Assembly: GCF_038096165.1 (NCBI RefSeq)
Contig: NZ_CP151076.1
Coordinates: 5,639,501 to 5,703,500, forward strand
DNA: 64,000 nucleotides
DNA from: Pseudomonas sp. G.S.17
GTDB lineage: Bacteria > Pseudomonadota > Gammaproteobacteria > Pseudomonadales > Pseudomonadaceae
Reading direction: 5' to 3'
Both the position numbers and the translations under genes were made by a program. Of the stretch, positions 49,591 through 59,567 are shown piece by piece. The notes under the pieces were generated by a model. It searched no databases. It saw nothing but the letters and a program-made list of their open reading frames with translations, and was not told the origin of the DNA. The number at the start of each line of letters is the position of its first letter. The stretch's first letter is position 1.

Positions 49591-51918
49591 ATGCCTGCCT
49601 CACGCCTGCCCGCCATCGAACACTTTACGCTCGCCAACGGCCTGCGCGTGGTGGTGTGTCATGCGCCGAGGCTCAAACGCGCGGCCGCGTCGTTGCGGGT
49701 CGCGGCCGGTAGCCATGATGTGCCGCTGGCATGGCCGGGGCTGGCGCACTTCCTTGAGCATTTGTTCTTCCTCGGCACCGAGCGTTACGCCGACGACCAG
49801 AAGCTGATGACTTTCGTGCAGCGCAACGGCGGGCAGCTCAACGCCAGCACCCGCGAGCGCACCACTGACTTCTTCTTCGAACTGCCATTGGCGGCGTTCG
49901 GTGAAGGGCTGGATCGTCTGTGCGAAATGCTCGCCCACCCACGTATGACACTGGAAGATCAACTGCGGGAACGGGAAGTGCTGCATGCCGAATTCATCGC
50001 CTGGTCACGAGACGCCAAAGCGCGCGAGCAGATCCGGCTGCTCGACCCCATCTGCGCAAATCATCCACTGAAAGCCTTTCATGCAGGCAACCGCTTCAGC
50101 TTGCCGGTGCCGCGTCAGGCGTTTCAGCAAGCGTTGCGGGATTTCTACCAACGTTTTTATCAAGCCGGGCAAATGACCTTATGCCTGACCGGCCCGCAAT
50201 CCCTGGCAGAGCTGAAAGCGCTGGCGTCGAACCATGGCGGGTATTTCATCGCGGGCGAAGCGTTCCGGCAGATCGAACCGCCACGGCTGTTGCAAAGCGA
50301 AACGGTTGTGCAATCGGTAGACAAATCGGGTGGGATGAATCTGCTTTTTGCCTGCGAACATTTACCTGACGCCGCCGATGAATCCGTGACGTTTCTCTGC
50401 CATCACCTGAACTCAGCGCATCCGGGCGGATTGGTTGCGCTGTTGCGCGCGCGCGGGTTGGTGGAAACGTTGAAAGCTGAGGTGCTTTACCAGTTTGCCG
50501 GGCAACTGTTGATCAATATCGAGATGGTGAGCGGGCATGACAGCGCTATCGCGAGCAAGCTCGCTCCCACAGGTGAGTCGCATCCAGCTATCGCGTTGAT
50601 TCTGGACTGGTTCAGGTTTCTCAGATCCAGTTGGCCAGCCGCCCGCGCCGACTACAACCTTCTTCAACAGCGTCGTCTGGATACCTGCGGCGCGCTGGAT
50701 CTGGCCCAACACTTTGCGCGAAAAGCGCCGCAAGGCTTGTCGGAAAGCGGCGGCAAAGCGCTGATTGCACTATTGGAACAACTTACCGCCCATTCGGAAT
50801 CCGCCGTCGAGAAAGTCGACTGGAAACTACCTGAGCCGAACCCTTTTCTGACATCTCAAGGCGAGAATAGCGGTGCTGAGGGCGCGATTTACCTACGCTG
50901 GACCTTGCCCGCACCACAACCGGCGTTATGGCAAATGCTTGAGCAAAGCCTTCATGCTCTTGCTGAAGATGCAAAACAAGCGGGGGTGAATCTGGCTTTC
51001 ACGGCGTACGGCAATGATTGGCAGCTCAAGCTCGTCGGGCTGAATGCGCCGCTGCCGATGATTCTCGACCACGCGTTAGCGCTGCTCAGCACGCCGAACG
51101 ATGCAGTTCTGTCGCGCTACGGTCAGCTCGATCAGCAACCCGCGCTGATCCCGATCCGGCAGTTGCTCAAATCCCTGCCTGATCATTATTTGAACAGCGT
51201 ACCGGGGGAAATCATTCAGGATGTTCAAGCGCTGTGGGCGTCCGCGCGCTGGATGAGCTTTGCGACCGGCCTGTCGGAGCAAACCGAGCAGGCGACCAAC
51301 GCAGCGCTTGGGCTGACGCCCGGCAGGCAGGGTCAGAGCGGGCAGCAGGCAATCGTCCTGCAACCCGGCAAGCATTGGCGATCAGAAGCGTCGGACTCTT
51401 CCGAGAGCGCTGTATTACTGTTTTGCCCGACTTCCAGCCTGAGCGTTGCCGACGAAGCCGCGTGGCGCATGCTGGCGCATTTGGCTTCGGGTCCGTTTTA
51501 TCAGCGCTTGCGGGTCGAGCTGCAACTGGGCTACGCGGTATTCAGCGGTTTCCGACAGATCGCCGGGCAAAGCGGATTGCTGTTCGGCGTGCAATCGCCC
51601 AGCGCTTCGGTGCAGGCATTGGTCCAGCACATCACCGATTTCATTGCGCAAGTCCCTGAGTTGATCGGCAGCGCCGATCTTCCCCAGCAACAACAGGCTT
51701 TGGCGGCGCAGCTGGACAGCGCGGGCATGGAGAGCGCCAGCGAAGCCGAAATGCTCTGGCAGGCGCATCTTGCCGGACACGGCGCGGATTACCCGAAACG
51801 CTTGCTCGCAGCGGTCATGGATCAGCAGAAAACCGCGCTGCTCAACGCTGCGGATCAGCTGGAAGAGGCCAGCGCTGGCTGGCTGATCCTGAGCAATTCT
51901 TCCTCCCGCAGACATTGA
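49591..51918 (+). CDS. pqqF: PQQ biosynthesis metallopeptidase PqqF
   Basis: A 775-residue M16-type (insulysin) Zn-peptidase. The inverted zinc motif is in LAHFLEHLFFLGTERYADD (about residues 51-69), with the third ligand expected in LREREVLHAEFIAW. There are two M16 halves. Around residues 313-330, SGHDSAIASKLAPTGESHP is encoded by a REP sequence. PqqF helps process PqqA or its modified product. It is the first gene of pqqFABCDE. Confidence 0.92.
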   Translation: MPASRLPAIEHFTLANGLRVVVCHAPRLKRAAASLRVAAGSHDVPLAWPGLAHFLEHLFFLGTERYADDQKLMTFVQRNGGQLNASTRERTTDFFFELPLAAFGEGLDRLCEMLAHPRMTLEDQLREREVLHAEFIAWSRDAKAREQIRLLDPICANHPLKAFHAGNRFSLPVPRQAFQQALRDFYQRFYQAGQMTLCLTGPQSLAELKALASNHGGYFIAGEAFRQIEPPRLLQSETVVQSVDKSGGMNLLFACEHLPDAADESVTFLCHHLNSAHPGGLVALLRARGLVETLKAEVLYQFAGQLLINIEMVSGHDSAIASKLAPTGESHPAIALILDWFRFLRSSWPAARADYNLLQQRRLDTCGALDLAQHFARKAPQGLSESGGKALIALLEQLTAHSESAVEKVDWKLPEPNPFLTSQGENSGAEGAIYLRWTLPAPQPALWQMLEQSLHALAEDAKQAGVNLAFTAYGNDWQLKLVGLNAPLPMILDHALALLSTPNDAVLSRYGQLDQQPALIPIRQLLKSLPDHYLNSVPGEIIQDVQALWASARWMSFATGLSEQTEQATNAALGLTPGRQGQSGQQAIVLQPGKHWRSEASDSSESAVLLFCPTSSLSVADEAAWRMLAHLASGPFYQRLRVELQLGYAVFSGFRQIAGQSGLLFGVQSPSASVQALVQHITDFIAQVPELIGSADLPQQQQALAAQLDSAGMESASEAEMLWQAHLAGHGADYPKRLLAAVMDQQKTALLNAADQLEEASAGWLILSNSSSRRH
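50547..50572. repeat. REP sequence inside the pqqF coding region
   Basis: TATCGCGAGCAAGCTCGCTC and the following CCACAG is the classic GCGAGCAAGCTCGC Pseudomonas REP, normally extragenic. Here it is read in frame (SAIASKLAPTG) without disrupting pqqF. Confidence 0.75.
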
Positions 51919-52073
51919 TCATTACCGGGAATGCAAAAGTTTTGTTCAGGATGATGACAGCCAGGAATTGTAAAATTAAGTAACATAGCTCCCTAAGCAT
52001 CGAACGATATGCCCTCCGGGGTGTACTAAAGATGTACCTATCCACCGCTGCAATCACCCAAAAGGAGTCTTCT

Positions 52074-52145
52074 ATGTGGACTAAACCTGCTTACACTGAT
52101 CTGCGTATCGGTTTCGAAGTCACCATGTACTTCGCAAGCCGTTGA
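52074..52145 (+). CDS. pqqA: PQQ precursor peptide PqqA
   Basis: A 23-residue peptide: [20 protein letters not shown] and then ASR. It contains the conserved E-x3-Y motif (Glu15, Tyr19), whose side chains are cross-linked by PqqE to build PQQ. AAAGGAG (52060-52066) gives a strong ribosome site. A hairpin terminator 16 bp after the stop separates it from pqqB, which should raise pqqA expression over the later genes. Confidence 0.97.
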   Translation: MWTKPAYTDLRIGFEVTMYFASR

Positions 52146-52160
52146 TTACGACGCGGTGCA

Positions 52161-52187
52161 AAGCCTCGGTTCGCCGGGGCTTTTTTT
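52161..52187 (+). terminator. Attenuator/terminator between pqqA and pqqB
   Basis: A 9-bp stem AAGCCTCGG / CCGGGGCTT with a TTCG tetraloop is followed by a T-run (52181-52187). It should end most transcripts after pqqA, so pqqA RNA exceeds pqqB-E RNA, as known for pqq operons. Confidence 0.85.
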
Positions 52188-52242
52188 ATTGGCATGACCC
52201 TTTTTATTTTTGCGTTTCACGACCTCGCGGCATGGAGCTGAC

Positions 52243-53154
52243 ATGTACATCCAGATTCTAGGATCTGCCGCCGGTGGCGGATTCCCTCAATGGAACTGCA
52301 ACTGCGCCAACTGCGCGGGCTTTCGTGACGGCAGCCTGCGGGCTGTGGCGCGCACCCAATCGTCCATCGCGCTGTCCGACGATGGCGTCAATTGGGTGCT
52401 GTGCAACGCTTCGCCGGACATCCGCGCGCAACTCGCCGGCTTCGCGCCCATGCAACCGGGCCGCGCCCTGCGCGATACCGGGATCAGCGCGATCATCCTG
52501 ATGGACAGCCAGATCGACCACACCACCGGCCTGTTGAGCCTGCGTGAAGGTTGCCCGCATCAAGTCTGGTGTACCGACATGGTTCATGAAGATTTGAGCA
52601 CCGGCTTCCCGCTGTTCACTATGCTCAAGCACTGGAACGGCGGCCTGGACTGGAACCGTATCGAGCTGGACGGCAGTTTTGTGATTCCGGCCTGCCCGAA
52701 TCTGCGCTTCACGCCCTTCCCGCTGCGCAGCGCCGCGCCGCCGTATTCGCCGCACCGTTTCGACCCGCATCCGGGCGACAACATCGGCTTGCTGGTTGAA
52801 GACCTGAAGACCGGCGGCAAGCTGTTCTACGCGCCGGGCCTGGGCAAGGTCGATGACGCGCTGATGGAAAAAATGACCGGCGCCGATTGCCTGCTGGTGG
52901 ACGGCACGATGTGGGACGACGACGAAATGCAGCGCCGTGGCGTGGGCACCCGGACCGGCACCGAAATGGGCCACCTGGCGCAAAACGGTCCCGGCGGCAT
53001 GCTCGAAGTGCTGGAACGCCTGCCAAAGCAGCGCAAGGTGCTTATCCACATCAACAACACCAACCCGATTCTCGACGAAGATTCCGCCGAACGCGCCGAA
53101 CTGGCGCGCCGCAACGTCGAAGTGGCTTTCGATGGGATGAGTATCGAGCTCTAG
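52243..53154 (+). CDS. pqqB: PQQ biosynthesis protein PqqB
   Basis: A 303-residue metallo-beta-lactamase-fold protein. The opening [21 protein letters not shown] and the segment [18 protein letters not shown] (with its HxxxxG-type metal site) are typical of PqqB. It also contains [21 protein letters not shown]. It acts on the glutamate-tyrosine intermediate, probably as a hydroxylase. The start at 52243 gives the standard length. Confidence 0.95.
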   Translation: MYIQILGSAAGGGFPQWNCNCANCAGFRDGSLRAVARTQSSIALSDDGVNWVLCNASPDIRAQLAGFAPMQPGRALRDTGISAIILMDSQIDHTTGLLSLREGCPHQVWCTDMVHEDLSTGFPLFTMLKHWNGGLDWNRIELDGSFVIPACPNLRFTPFPLRSAAPPYSPHRFDPHPGDNIGLLVEDLKTGGKLFYAPGLGKVDDALMEKMTGADCLLVDGTMWDDDEMQRRGVGTRTGTEMGHLAQNGPGGMLEVLERLPKQRKVLIHINNTNPILDEDSAERAELARRNVEVAFDGMSIEL

Positions 53155-53163
53155 CGAGATTTT

Positions 53164-53253
53164 GTAGGACTGGGTTTAGCCGGGAGGGCTACTTCCCGGA
53201 CGAAAGAAATGCAGGGAATGTACCGGCCTCTTCGCGGCTAAAGCCGCTCCTAC
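53164..53253. repeat. REPIN between pqqB and pqqC
   Basis: Left REP GTAGGACTGGGTTTAGCCGG and right REP CGGCTAAAGCCGCTCCTAC flank a 45-bp spacer within the 138-bp pqqB-pqqC gap. It would place a hairpin in the middle of the pqq message. Confidence 0.8.
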
Positions 53254-53292
53254 GGAACGTTCACTCCATTCTGATGATTAATAGGAGCCCCA

Positions 53293-54048
53293 ATGAGCGA
53301 AGCAACGCCGCTGTCCCCCGCTGAATTCGAGCAGGCCCTGCGCGCCAAGGGCGCGTATTACCACATCTATCACCCGTTCCACGTGGCGATGTACGAAGGC
53401 CGGGCGACCCGCGAGCAGATTCAGGGCTGGGTTGCCAACCGCTTCTACTATCAGGTGAACATCCCGCTCAAGGACGCCGCGATTCTGGCCAACTGCCCGG
53501 ACCGCGAGATCCGTCGCGAGTGGATTCAGCGTTTGCTGGATCACGACGGCGCACCGGGCGAAGACGGCGGCATCGAAGCCTGGCTGCGTCTGGGACAGGC
53601 TGTTGGCCTGGACCCGGACCAGCTGCGCTCTCAGGAACTGGTGCTGCCCGGCGTGCGCTTTGCCGTGGACGCTTACGTGAATTTCGCGCGCCGGGCCAAC
53701 TGGCAGGAAGCGGCGAGCAGTTCCCTGACCGAGCTGTTCGCGCCGCAGATCCATCAGTCGCGCCTGGACAGCTGGCCGCAGCATTACCCGTGGATCGACC
53801 CGACCGGTTACGAATATTTCCGCACTCGCCTGGGCCAGGCCCGCCGGGACGTGGAGCACGGTCTGGCGATCACGCTCAAGCATTACACGACCTACGAAGG
53901 CCAGCAGCGCATGCTGGAAATCCTCCAGTTCAAACTCGACATTTTGTGGAGCATGCTGGACGCCATGAGCATGGCCTACGAGCTGAACCGCCCGCCCTAT
54001 CACAGCGTGACTGACCAACGAGTCTGGCATAAGGGAATCGCCCTATGA
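53293..54048 (+). CDS. pqqC: Pyrroloquinoline-quinone synthase PqqC
   Basis: A 251-residue cofactor-free oxidase. Residues [43 protein letters not shown] are the PqqC N-terminus; the active-site His/Tyr/Arg set lies in [25 protein letters not shown]. It catalyses the last oxidation and ring closure to PQQ. It overlaps pqqD by 4 bp. AGGAGC precedes the ATG. Confidence 0.96.
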   Translation: MSEATPLSPAEFEQALRAKGAYYHIYHPFHVAMYEGRATREQIQGWVANRFYYQVNIPLKDAAILANCPDREIRREWIQRLLDHDGAPGEDGGIEAWLRLGQAVGLDPDQLRSQELVLPGVRFAVDAYVNFARRANWQEAASSSLTELFAPQIHQSRLDSWPQHYPWIDPTGYEYFRTRLGQARRDVEHGLAITLKHYTTYEGQQRMLEILQFKLDILWSMLDAMSMAYELNRPPYHSVTDQRVWHKGIAL

Positions 54049-54320
54049 GTTTTGATCGACAACAAGTCCCGCGCTGGCGCCAGGGCTATCGTTTCCAGTT
54101 CGAGCCCGCGCAAAATGGCCATGTGCTGCTTTACCCGGAAGGCATGATCAAGCTCAATGAAAGTGCCAGCGCCATCGGTGGCCTGATCGATGGCGAACGC
54201 AGTGTTTCAGCGATCATTGATGCGCTGGACCAGCAGTTCCCAGGCTTTCCCGAGCTCGGCACCGATGTCGAGCAATTCATGGAGGTCGCCCGTGGCGAAC
54301 ACTGGATCGAACTTGCCTGA
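54045..54320 (+). CDS. pqqD: PQQ biosynthesis chaperone PqqD
   Basis: A 91-residue winged-helix peptide chaperone (RRE-type domain). [31 protein letters not shown]-type [34 protein letters not shown] are typical. It presents PqqA to PqqE. Its end overlaps the pqqE start by 29 bp. Confidence 0.95.
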   Translation: MSFDRQQVPRWRQGYRFQFEPAQNGHVLLYPEGMIKLNESASAIGGLIDGERSVSAIIDALDQQFPGFPELGTDVEQFMEVARGEHWIELA

Positions 54321-55479
54321 TTCGACGCTCAGCGCTTCGTCTCTGGCAATGCCGCCCAAACCTGAAATCGGCCTGCCGCTGTGGCTGCTGGCCGAGCTGA
54401 CCTATCGCTGCCCGCTGCAATGCCCGTATTGCTCCAACCCGCTGGACTTTGCCAAGCAAGGCCAGGAATTGACCACCGAACAGTGGTTCAAGGTGATGGC
54501 CGAAGCGCGGCAGATGGGCGCGGCACAGATCGGTTTTTCCGGCGGCGAACCGCTGGTGCGCCAGGACCTGGCCGAGCTGATCGCCGAAGCGCGCCGGTTG
54601 GGTTACTACACCAACCTGATCACTTCCGGCATCGGCCTGACCGAACAGAAAATCATCGATTTCAAGAAAGCCGGGCTCGATCACATCCAGATCAGTTTCC
54701 AGGCCAGCGACGAGCAAGTGAACAACATGCTCGCCGGCTCGAAAAAAGCCTTCGCGCAAAAGCTGGAAATGGCCCGCGCGGTGAAAAAGCATGGCTATCC
54801 GATGGTGCTGAATTTCGTCACCCATCGGCACAACATCGACAAGATTGATCAAATCATCGAGCTGTGCATCGCCCTGGAAGCGGATTTTGTCGAGCTGGCG
54901 ACCTGTCAGTTCTACGGCTGGGCGCACTTGAACCGTGAAGGTTTGCTGCCGACCAAAGACCAGTTGGTGCGCGCCGAACGCGTCACCAATGAATATCGCG
55001 ACAAGCTGGCGGCGGAAAACCACCCGTGCAAGCTGATCTTCGTCACCCCGGATTACTACGAAGAACGCCCGAAAGCCTGCATGAACGGCTGGGGCAGCAT
55101 CTTCCTCACCGTCACGCCGGACGGCACGGCCCTGCCCTGCCACGGCGCGCGGCAAATGCCGGTGAAATTCCCCAATGTGCGCGACCACAGCATGCAGCAC
55201 ATCTGGTACGAATCTTTCGGCTTCAACGTGTTTCGCGGCTACGACTGGATGCCCGAGCCGTGCCGCTCGTGCGACGAGAAAGAAAAGGACTTCGGCGGCT
55301 GTCGTTGTCAGGCGTTCATGCTGACCGGCGATGCGGCCAATACCGATCCGGTGTGCAGCAAGTCGCCGAACCATGGAATGATTCTCAAAGCCCGTGAAGA
55401 AGCCGAGTATGCTACGAAGACCATTGAGCAGTTGGCCTTCCGCAATGACCGAAACTCTCGCCTTATCGCCAAATCCTGA
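54292..55479 (+). CDS. pqqE: PqqA cross-linking radical SAM enzyme PqqE
   Basis: A 395-residue radical SAM/SPASM protein. The [4Fe-4S] site CX3CX2C is in [16 protein letters not shown] (about residues 37-52). A GGEP motif ([12 protein letters not shown]) binds SAM. The SPASM cysteines lie near the C-terminus ([21 protein letters not shown]). The start is GTG 54292, with GGAGG six bases upstream; an ATG at 54349 is the alternative. It forms the Glu-Tyr C-C bond in PqqA. It overlaps the S9 peptidase gene by 35 bp. Confidence 0.95.
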   Translation: MANTGSNLPDSTLSASSLAMPPKPEIGLPLWLLAELTYRCPLQCPYCSNPLDFAKQGQELTTEQWFKVMAEARQMGAAQIGFSGGEPLVRQDLAELIAEARRLGYYTNLITSGIGLTEQKIIDFKKAGLDHIQISFQASDEQVNNMLAGSKKAFAQKLEMARAVKKHGYPMVLNFVTHRHNIDKIDQIIELCIALEADFVELATCQFYGWAHLNREGLLPTKDQLVRAERVTNEYRDKLAAENHPCKLIFVTPDYYEERPKACMNGWGSIFLTVTPDGTALPCHGARQMPVKFPNVRDHSMQHIWYESFGFNVFRGYDWMPEPCRSCDEKEKDFGGCRCQAFMLTGDAANTDPVCSKSPNHGMILKAREEAEYATKTIEQLAFRNDRNSRLIAKS

Positions 55480-57274
55480 AACCCTCAGCGCCGCCAATGC
55501 GGTGGCCGCAGGAATCGACTTCGCCGAGCTGGAAGTCAGCGCGGCGGGCTTGTTCTGGAGTGAATATCGACCGCAAGACGCAGCCAGTCGCATCTGGCGC
55601 TGGTTCGAAGGACGCACCACTTGCCTGACGCCTGACGGCTTCAGCGTACGCAGCCGGGTTTACGAATATGGCGGCGGTTCGTTCTGCCTCGCGGATGACG
55701 CGCTGGTCTTCGTCAACGAAAGCGACCAGCAACTGTATCGCCAGCTTTTGACCGGCGATGCCCCGCAACAACTGACCTTCGACGACAAACGCTACGGCGA
55801 CGTCCGCTTTGCCTGCGGGCAGATTCTGGCGGTCGAAGAGGATCGCGCCACGCATCGACTGATCGCCATCGACATCGCCGATGGCACGCGTCAGCTGTTG
55901 GCCGAAGGTGCTGACTTCTACGCCGCGCCGACCTTGAGTCTCGACGGGCAACGCCTGGCCTGGATCGAATGGCAACGCCCGCACCAGCCGTGGACGTCGA
56001 CCTCGCTGATGTGTGCCGAGCGCATCAACAACGGCTGGTCAACGCCGCGCTGTGTCGCGGGATATGCCCAGGAAGAATCCCTGCAACAACCGCGCTTCGA
56101 CCGACAAGGTCGGCTGCATTGCCTGACAGATCGCGGCGGTTTCTGGCAGCCATGGCTGGAAACCGCTGAAGGCCTTGAAGCGTTACCGGCCGCCGCAGCC
56201 GATCATTCGCCCGCGCCTTGGCAATTGGGTGGCTGCACCTGGCTGCCGCTGGGCAATGGCGGTTATCTGGCCAGCTGGTCCGAGGACGGTTTCGGCGTGC
56301 TGGGACTGCGCGCGGCTGACGGCTCACTGGAAGATTTCAGCGGCGCTTACAGCCGTTTTCGCAGCCTGGCTGTCGACGATCAATACCTGTATTGCATCGC
56401 CGCTTCGGCCGTCAGCCCATCCGCAGTGCTGGCGATCAGTCGTGATGATCACAGTATTCAGGTACTCGCCGGTGGCGTTGCGCTGCTGCCCGCCGAACGC
56501 ATCAGTCGCCCGCAATCCTTGCGTTACCCCAGCGGCGCCGCCGAAGCGCACGGCTATTTCTATCCGGCCATGAACGGCGGGCCAACACCGCCTTTGGTGG
56601 TGTTCATCCACGGCGGCCCGACTTCGGCATGCTACCCGGTGCTTGATCCGCGCATTCAGTACTGGAGCCAGCGCGGCTTTGCCGTGGCCGATCTGAACTA
56701 TCGCGGCAGCACCGGTTATGGCCGCGCCTATCGGCAAAGCCTGTACCTGAACTGGGGCGTGGTGGACGTTGAGGATGCCTGCGCCGTGGTGGCGCATCTG
56801 GCGGAACGCGGGCTGATCAACCCGGATCAAGCCTTCATTCGTGGCGGCAGCGCCGGCGGTTATACGACGCTGTGCGCGTTGGCCTTCCGCGACGTATTCC
56901 GCGCCGGTGCGAGCCTGTATGGCGTCAGCGATCCGGTGGCGCTGGGCAAGGCGACGCACAAGTTCGAAAGTGATTACCTGGACTGGCTGATTGGCGACCC
57001 GCAAACGGATATCGAACGCTATCGCGCCAGAACGCCACTGCTGCATGCCGACCAAATCCACGTGCCGGTGATTTTCTTCCAGGGCGAACTTGACGCTGTG
57101 GTCGTCCCGGAACAAACCCGCGCCATGCTCAAAGCCCTGCAGGACAATGGCATCCCCGCCGAAGCGCACTTCTACCCAAACGAACGCCACGGCTTCCGCC
57201 AAGCCGCCAACCAGGCGGACGCGCTGGAAAAAGAATGGGCGTTTTATCGGCGGGTGATCGACGGACAGGGTTGA
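55445..57274 (+). CDS. S9 prolyl-oligopeptidase-like protease of the pqq locus (PqqM-like)
   Basis: A 609-residue protein. A beta-propeller N-terminal domain (about 1-360) is followed by an alpha/beta-hydrolase domain (about 365-609). Catalytic Ser is in [11 protein letters not shown], Asp in the [13 protein letters not shown] segment and His in NERHGFRQ. The start ATG lies inside pqqE, so the gene is in the operon. It may degrade PqqA or its remnants. The PqqM name comes from the P. fluorescens operon; I leave the symbol empty because assignment is by memory. Confidence 0.85.
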   Translation: MTETLALSPNPETLSAANAVAAGIDFAELEVSAAGLFWSEYRPQDAASRIWRWFEGRTTCLTPDGFSVRSRVYEYGGGSFCLADDALVFVNESDQQLYRQLLTGDAPQQLTFDDKRYGDVRFACGQILAVEEDRATHRLIAIDIADGTRQLLAEGADFYAAPTLSLDGQRLAWIEWQRPHQPWTSTSLMCAERINNGWSTPRCVAGYAQEESLQQPRFDRQGRLHCLTDRGGFWQPWLETAEGLEALPAAAADHSPAPWQLGGCTWLPLGNGGYLASWSEDGFGVLGLRAADGSLEDFSGAYSRFRSLAVDDQYLYCIAASAVSPSAVLAISRDDHSIQVLAGGVALLPAERISRPQSLRYPSGAAEAHGYFYPAMNGGPTPPLVVFIHGGPTSACYPVLDPRIQYWSQRGFAVADLNYRGSTGYGRAYRQSLYLNWGVVDVEDACAVVAHLAERGLINPDQAFIRGGSAGGYTTLCALAFRDVFRAGASLYGVSDPVALGKATHKFESDYLDWLIGDPQTDIERYRARTPLLHADQIHVPVIFFQGELDAVVVPEQTRAMLKALQDNGIPAEAHFYPNERHGFRQAANQADALEKEWAFYRRVIDGQG

Positions 57275-57318
57275 TTGCTGGCTCATATCGATCAAATGCC
57301 GAATTGAAAGGCAACCCG

Positions 57319-57345
57319 TTGGAGCGAGGCTTGCCCGCGAATCGT
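57319..57345. repeat. Single REP sequence
   Basis: TTGGAGCGAGGCTTGCCCGC GAATCG is a typical Pseudomonas REP (GAGCGAGGCTTGCCCGCGA), not paired. Apart from this and the REPIN at 57730-57818, the 57275-57832 gap holds no supported gene; one frame at 57382-57852 has no recognisable protein features. Confidence 0.65.
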
Positions 57346-57729
57346 GCTTCCAGTCGACCTCGTTATCGCCTGGAATAACATTTGGTAGGATCCCATGCTT
57401 GCTACCGACAGCACGGTCTGCAGGTCGGCATCCTTATTCATTTACAGACTCTCTCAAAGATCATGTCACCACCAATCACCGTCAAACGATTGGGTGGCAA
57501 CTGTGTGCAGGTTGACGGACCGGTGAGAGAAACCCGGCGCACCCTAAAGTGCCCCACACACAGCCGCCATAGACGTCCGTCCCGCGCAGACATGTGCACG
57601 AACGAAACGAAAGAGGCTGCGTTGGAAACTCTCAAAATCCAGGCCGTCAAACCCGATCACGGATGTGCCGTAACGCTGGCGAAGACAAGAGTCAGCGGCG
57701 CCTTGAACGTATGTAGCGCTGCAAGATTC

Positions 57730-57818
57730 TGTGGGAGCGAACTTGTTCGCGAAGGCGGTGTGTCAGGCCATGAAGAGCTAACTGAACTGGCGCCTTCCCG
57801 GATGAATCCGGTCCCACG
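57730..57818. repeat. Divergent REPIN
   Basis: Left REP TGTGGGAGCGAACTTGTTCG and right REP CCCGGATGAATCCGGTCCCA are inverted around a 37-bp spacer. The two REPs belong to different sequence subtypes, so this is likely an old or composite REPIN. It lies in the gap between the S9 peptidase gene and pmp3. Confidence 0.6.
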
Positions 57819-57832
57819 AAAGACAGGCGGTG

Positions 57833-57994
57833 TTACTTACGGCTGGCGATGATGTAGACCGCGTGAATGATGCCCGGGAAGTAGCCCAGCAGGGTCAGCA
57901 GGATGTTCAGCCAGAAGGCGCCAGCGAAACCGACTTGCATGAACACACCGACAGGTGGCAGCAGGATGGCGAAAATAATACGAATGATGTCCAT
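57833..57994 (-). CDS. YqaE/Pmp3-family small membrane protein
   Basis: A 53-residue protein: MDIIRIIFAILLPPVGVFMQ, then VGFAGAFWLNILLTLLGYFPGIIHAVYII. Two transmembrane helices and the PPVGVF and LGYFPGIIHA motifs are diagnostic for the Pmp3/UPF0057 family, which modulates membrane potential or stress tolerance. It is transcribed alone on the minus strand. Confidence 0.92.
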   Translation of the reverse strand: MDIIRIIFAILLPPVGVFMQVGFAGAFWLNILLTLLGYFPGIIHAVYIIASRK

Positions 57995-58174
57995 GGTGTA
58001 GCTCCAGATTAAAGCGGCTCTCATAAGCCACACAGCTAATCGACCTGCGACAAACGGCGGAGGTTCCCTAATCTCTGGCTACGAGCCATTACTGCATGTA
58101 AAAAAGCCCCATGCCAAACGAATCCGGCACAGGGCGACGCGCATATAACGCGAGACGGTTCGGAAATTCGGGAC

Positions 58175-59386
58175 TCAGGCCAGTAAGCCTCGACTGGCCT
58201 TCAATTGCGCGGTTTTGACTCGACTCAATGCTCGGGCCAACCGTTGCAGCATCTCGTCGACATTGGCCTGGCTAACGGTCAGCGCCGGGGAAAACCTCAG
58301 GCAATCCGGCTGCGGCGCATCAATCAACAAGCCCTCGGACTGCGCAGCCGCCACCACTTGCGCCGCTCGGTCCTGCTCCAGGCTCAAGCCCCAAAGCAGG
58401 CCTTGGCCGCGCACCTCGCCGAGTCGAAAGCGTTGGGCAAGGCGCGTCAGCCCCTCGCGCATGTGCTCGCCGCAATCGCGAACCTGGTGCAGAAACTGCG
58501 GCTCCTGAATGCTGTGCAGCACGGTCAGGCCAGCGGCGATCATCAATGCATTGCCGTCAGCCGCGCCGGGAAACGCTCCGGCCTCGATGCGACATGCCGT
58601 GCCCCGCGCCAGCAGCGCCGCCAACGGCACACCACCGCCCAGGCCTTGGCCGAGGACGACGATATCGGCGCGCACGCCATAGGTAACTTCGCACAGCAAG
58701 CTGCCACAACGGCCAATACCGGTTTGGGTTTCGTCGAGAATCAACAGGATTCCCAGTTCACGACACAATTTCTCCACGCCCTGCAGGTATTCACGAGTTG
58801 CCGGAATCACGCCCGCCTGACTCTGAATCGGTTCCAGCATGATCGCGACCGTCTGGGCGTCGACCGCCGCGTGCAATGCGCCCAGGTCGTTGAACGGCAC
58901 CTGATTGGCCGCGGCGCTCGCGTGCATGCCGAGGCTGGCCGTGATGACTCCGCCAGCGCCAGCGCGATGCACTTCGCCCCACTTGCGGGCCAGGTCAATA
59001 GCGCCTTCGCAGGCCTGACTGGCGCTACTGAAGAACCAGGCCTGATCGCTGCGAGTGCTCAGACACAAGCGCCGCGCCAGCTCCAGCCCGCTGCGATGCG
59101 AATGGCCGGGGCCGGGGCTGATCAATGTTTGCGCCTGAACGTTGAGCGCCTGGAGCAGGACCGCCGGGCTGTGGCCAAGACTGTTGGCCGCGCCAGCCTG
59201 CATGAAATCCAGATACACGCGACCTTGCGCATCCCACATCCATGATCCCTGACCGCGTATGAATACCGGGTCGCTGTGGTCAGGTTGCGACACTTGGCGC
59301 TCCTCGGGTTCGGTAACGGGCACGGATTGAATGCAGGGCAGTTCGTGCGCATCGGCATTGTTGCGCAGTAGCCTGAGCAGGTTCAT
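58175..59386 (-). CDS. Class III aminotransferase-like protein with Lys-to-Gln at the PLP site
   Basis: A 403-residue fold-type I protein. It has SYLDFMQAGAANSLGHSPAVL-type FMQAGAANSLGH, the catalytic-type Asp in LLILDETQTGIGRCG, and the motif ADIVVLGQGLGGGVPLAALL. At the residue before GLGGG, canonical members have Lys, which binds PLP; here the codon is CAA, Gln. Transaminase activity is therefore doubtful. A PLP-aminotransferase gene (pqqI) is linked to pqq loci in P. fluorescens, and the divergent LysR gene may control it. Confidence 0.8.
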   Translation of the reverse strand: MNLLRLLRNNADAHELPCIQSVPVTEPEERQVSQPDHSDPVFIRGQGSWMWDAQGRVYLDFMQAGAANSLGHSPAVLLQALNVQAQTLISPGPGHSHRSGLELARRLCLSTRSDQAWFFSSASQACEGAIDLARKWGEVHRAGAGGVITASLGMHASAAANQVPFNDLGALHAAVDAQTVAIMLEPIQSQAGVIPATREYLQGVEKLCRELGILLILDETQTGIGRCGSLLCEVTYGVRADIVVLGQGLGGGVPLAALLARGTACRIEAGAFPGAADGNALMIAAGLTVLHSIQEPQFLHQVRDCGEHMREGLTRLAQRFRLGEVRGQGLLWGLSLEQDRAAQVVAAAQSEGLLIDAPQPDCLRFSPALTVSQANVDEMLQRLARALSRVKTAQLKASRGLLA

Positions 59387-59567
59387 GGGCGAAATCCTCG
59401 GTTTTCACCGGGTTCCTGGTTTTTCGCTTTTCCTATGTAAGCGCTATCGATTCTTACGCTGCTCATCGCGACTTCCGGCTCTGTGGCCCTTTGGATACGC
59501 GCTAGACTATGCCGTCGCTGGCTTCCCAGCCATTTCGATTTTCCAGCTTTTTCAATAAGGTTTACTT

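Noticed and set aside
57382..57852. 156-codon frame after the S9 peptidase gene
   Set aside because: It traverses REP sequences, has no recognisable motif and ends opposite pmp3; likely non-coding.
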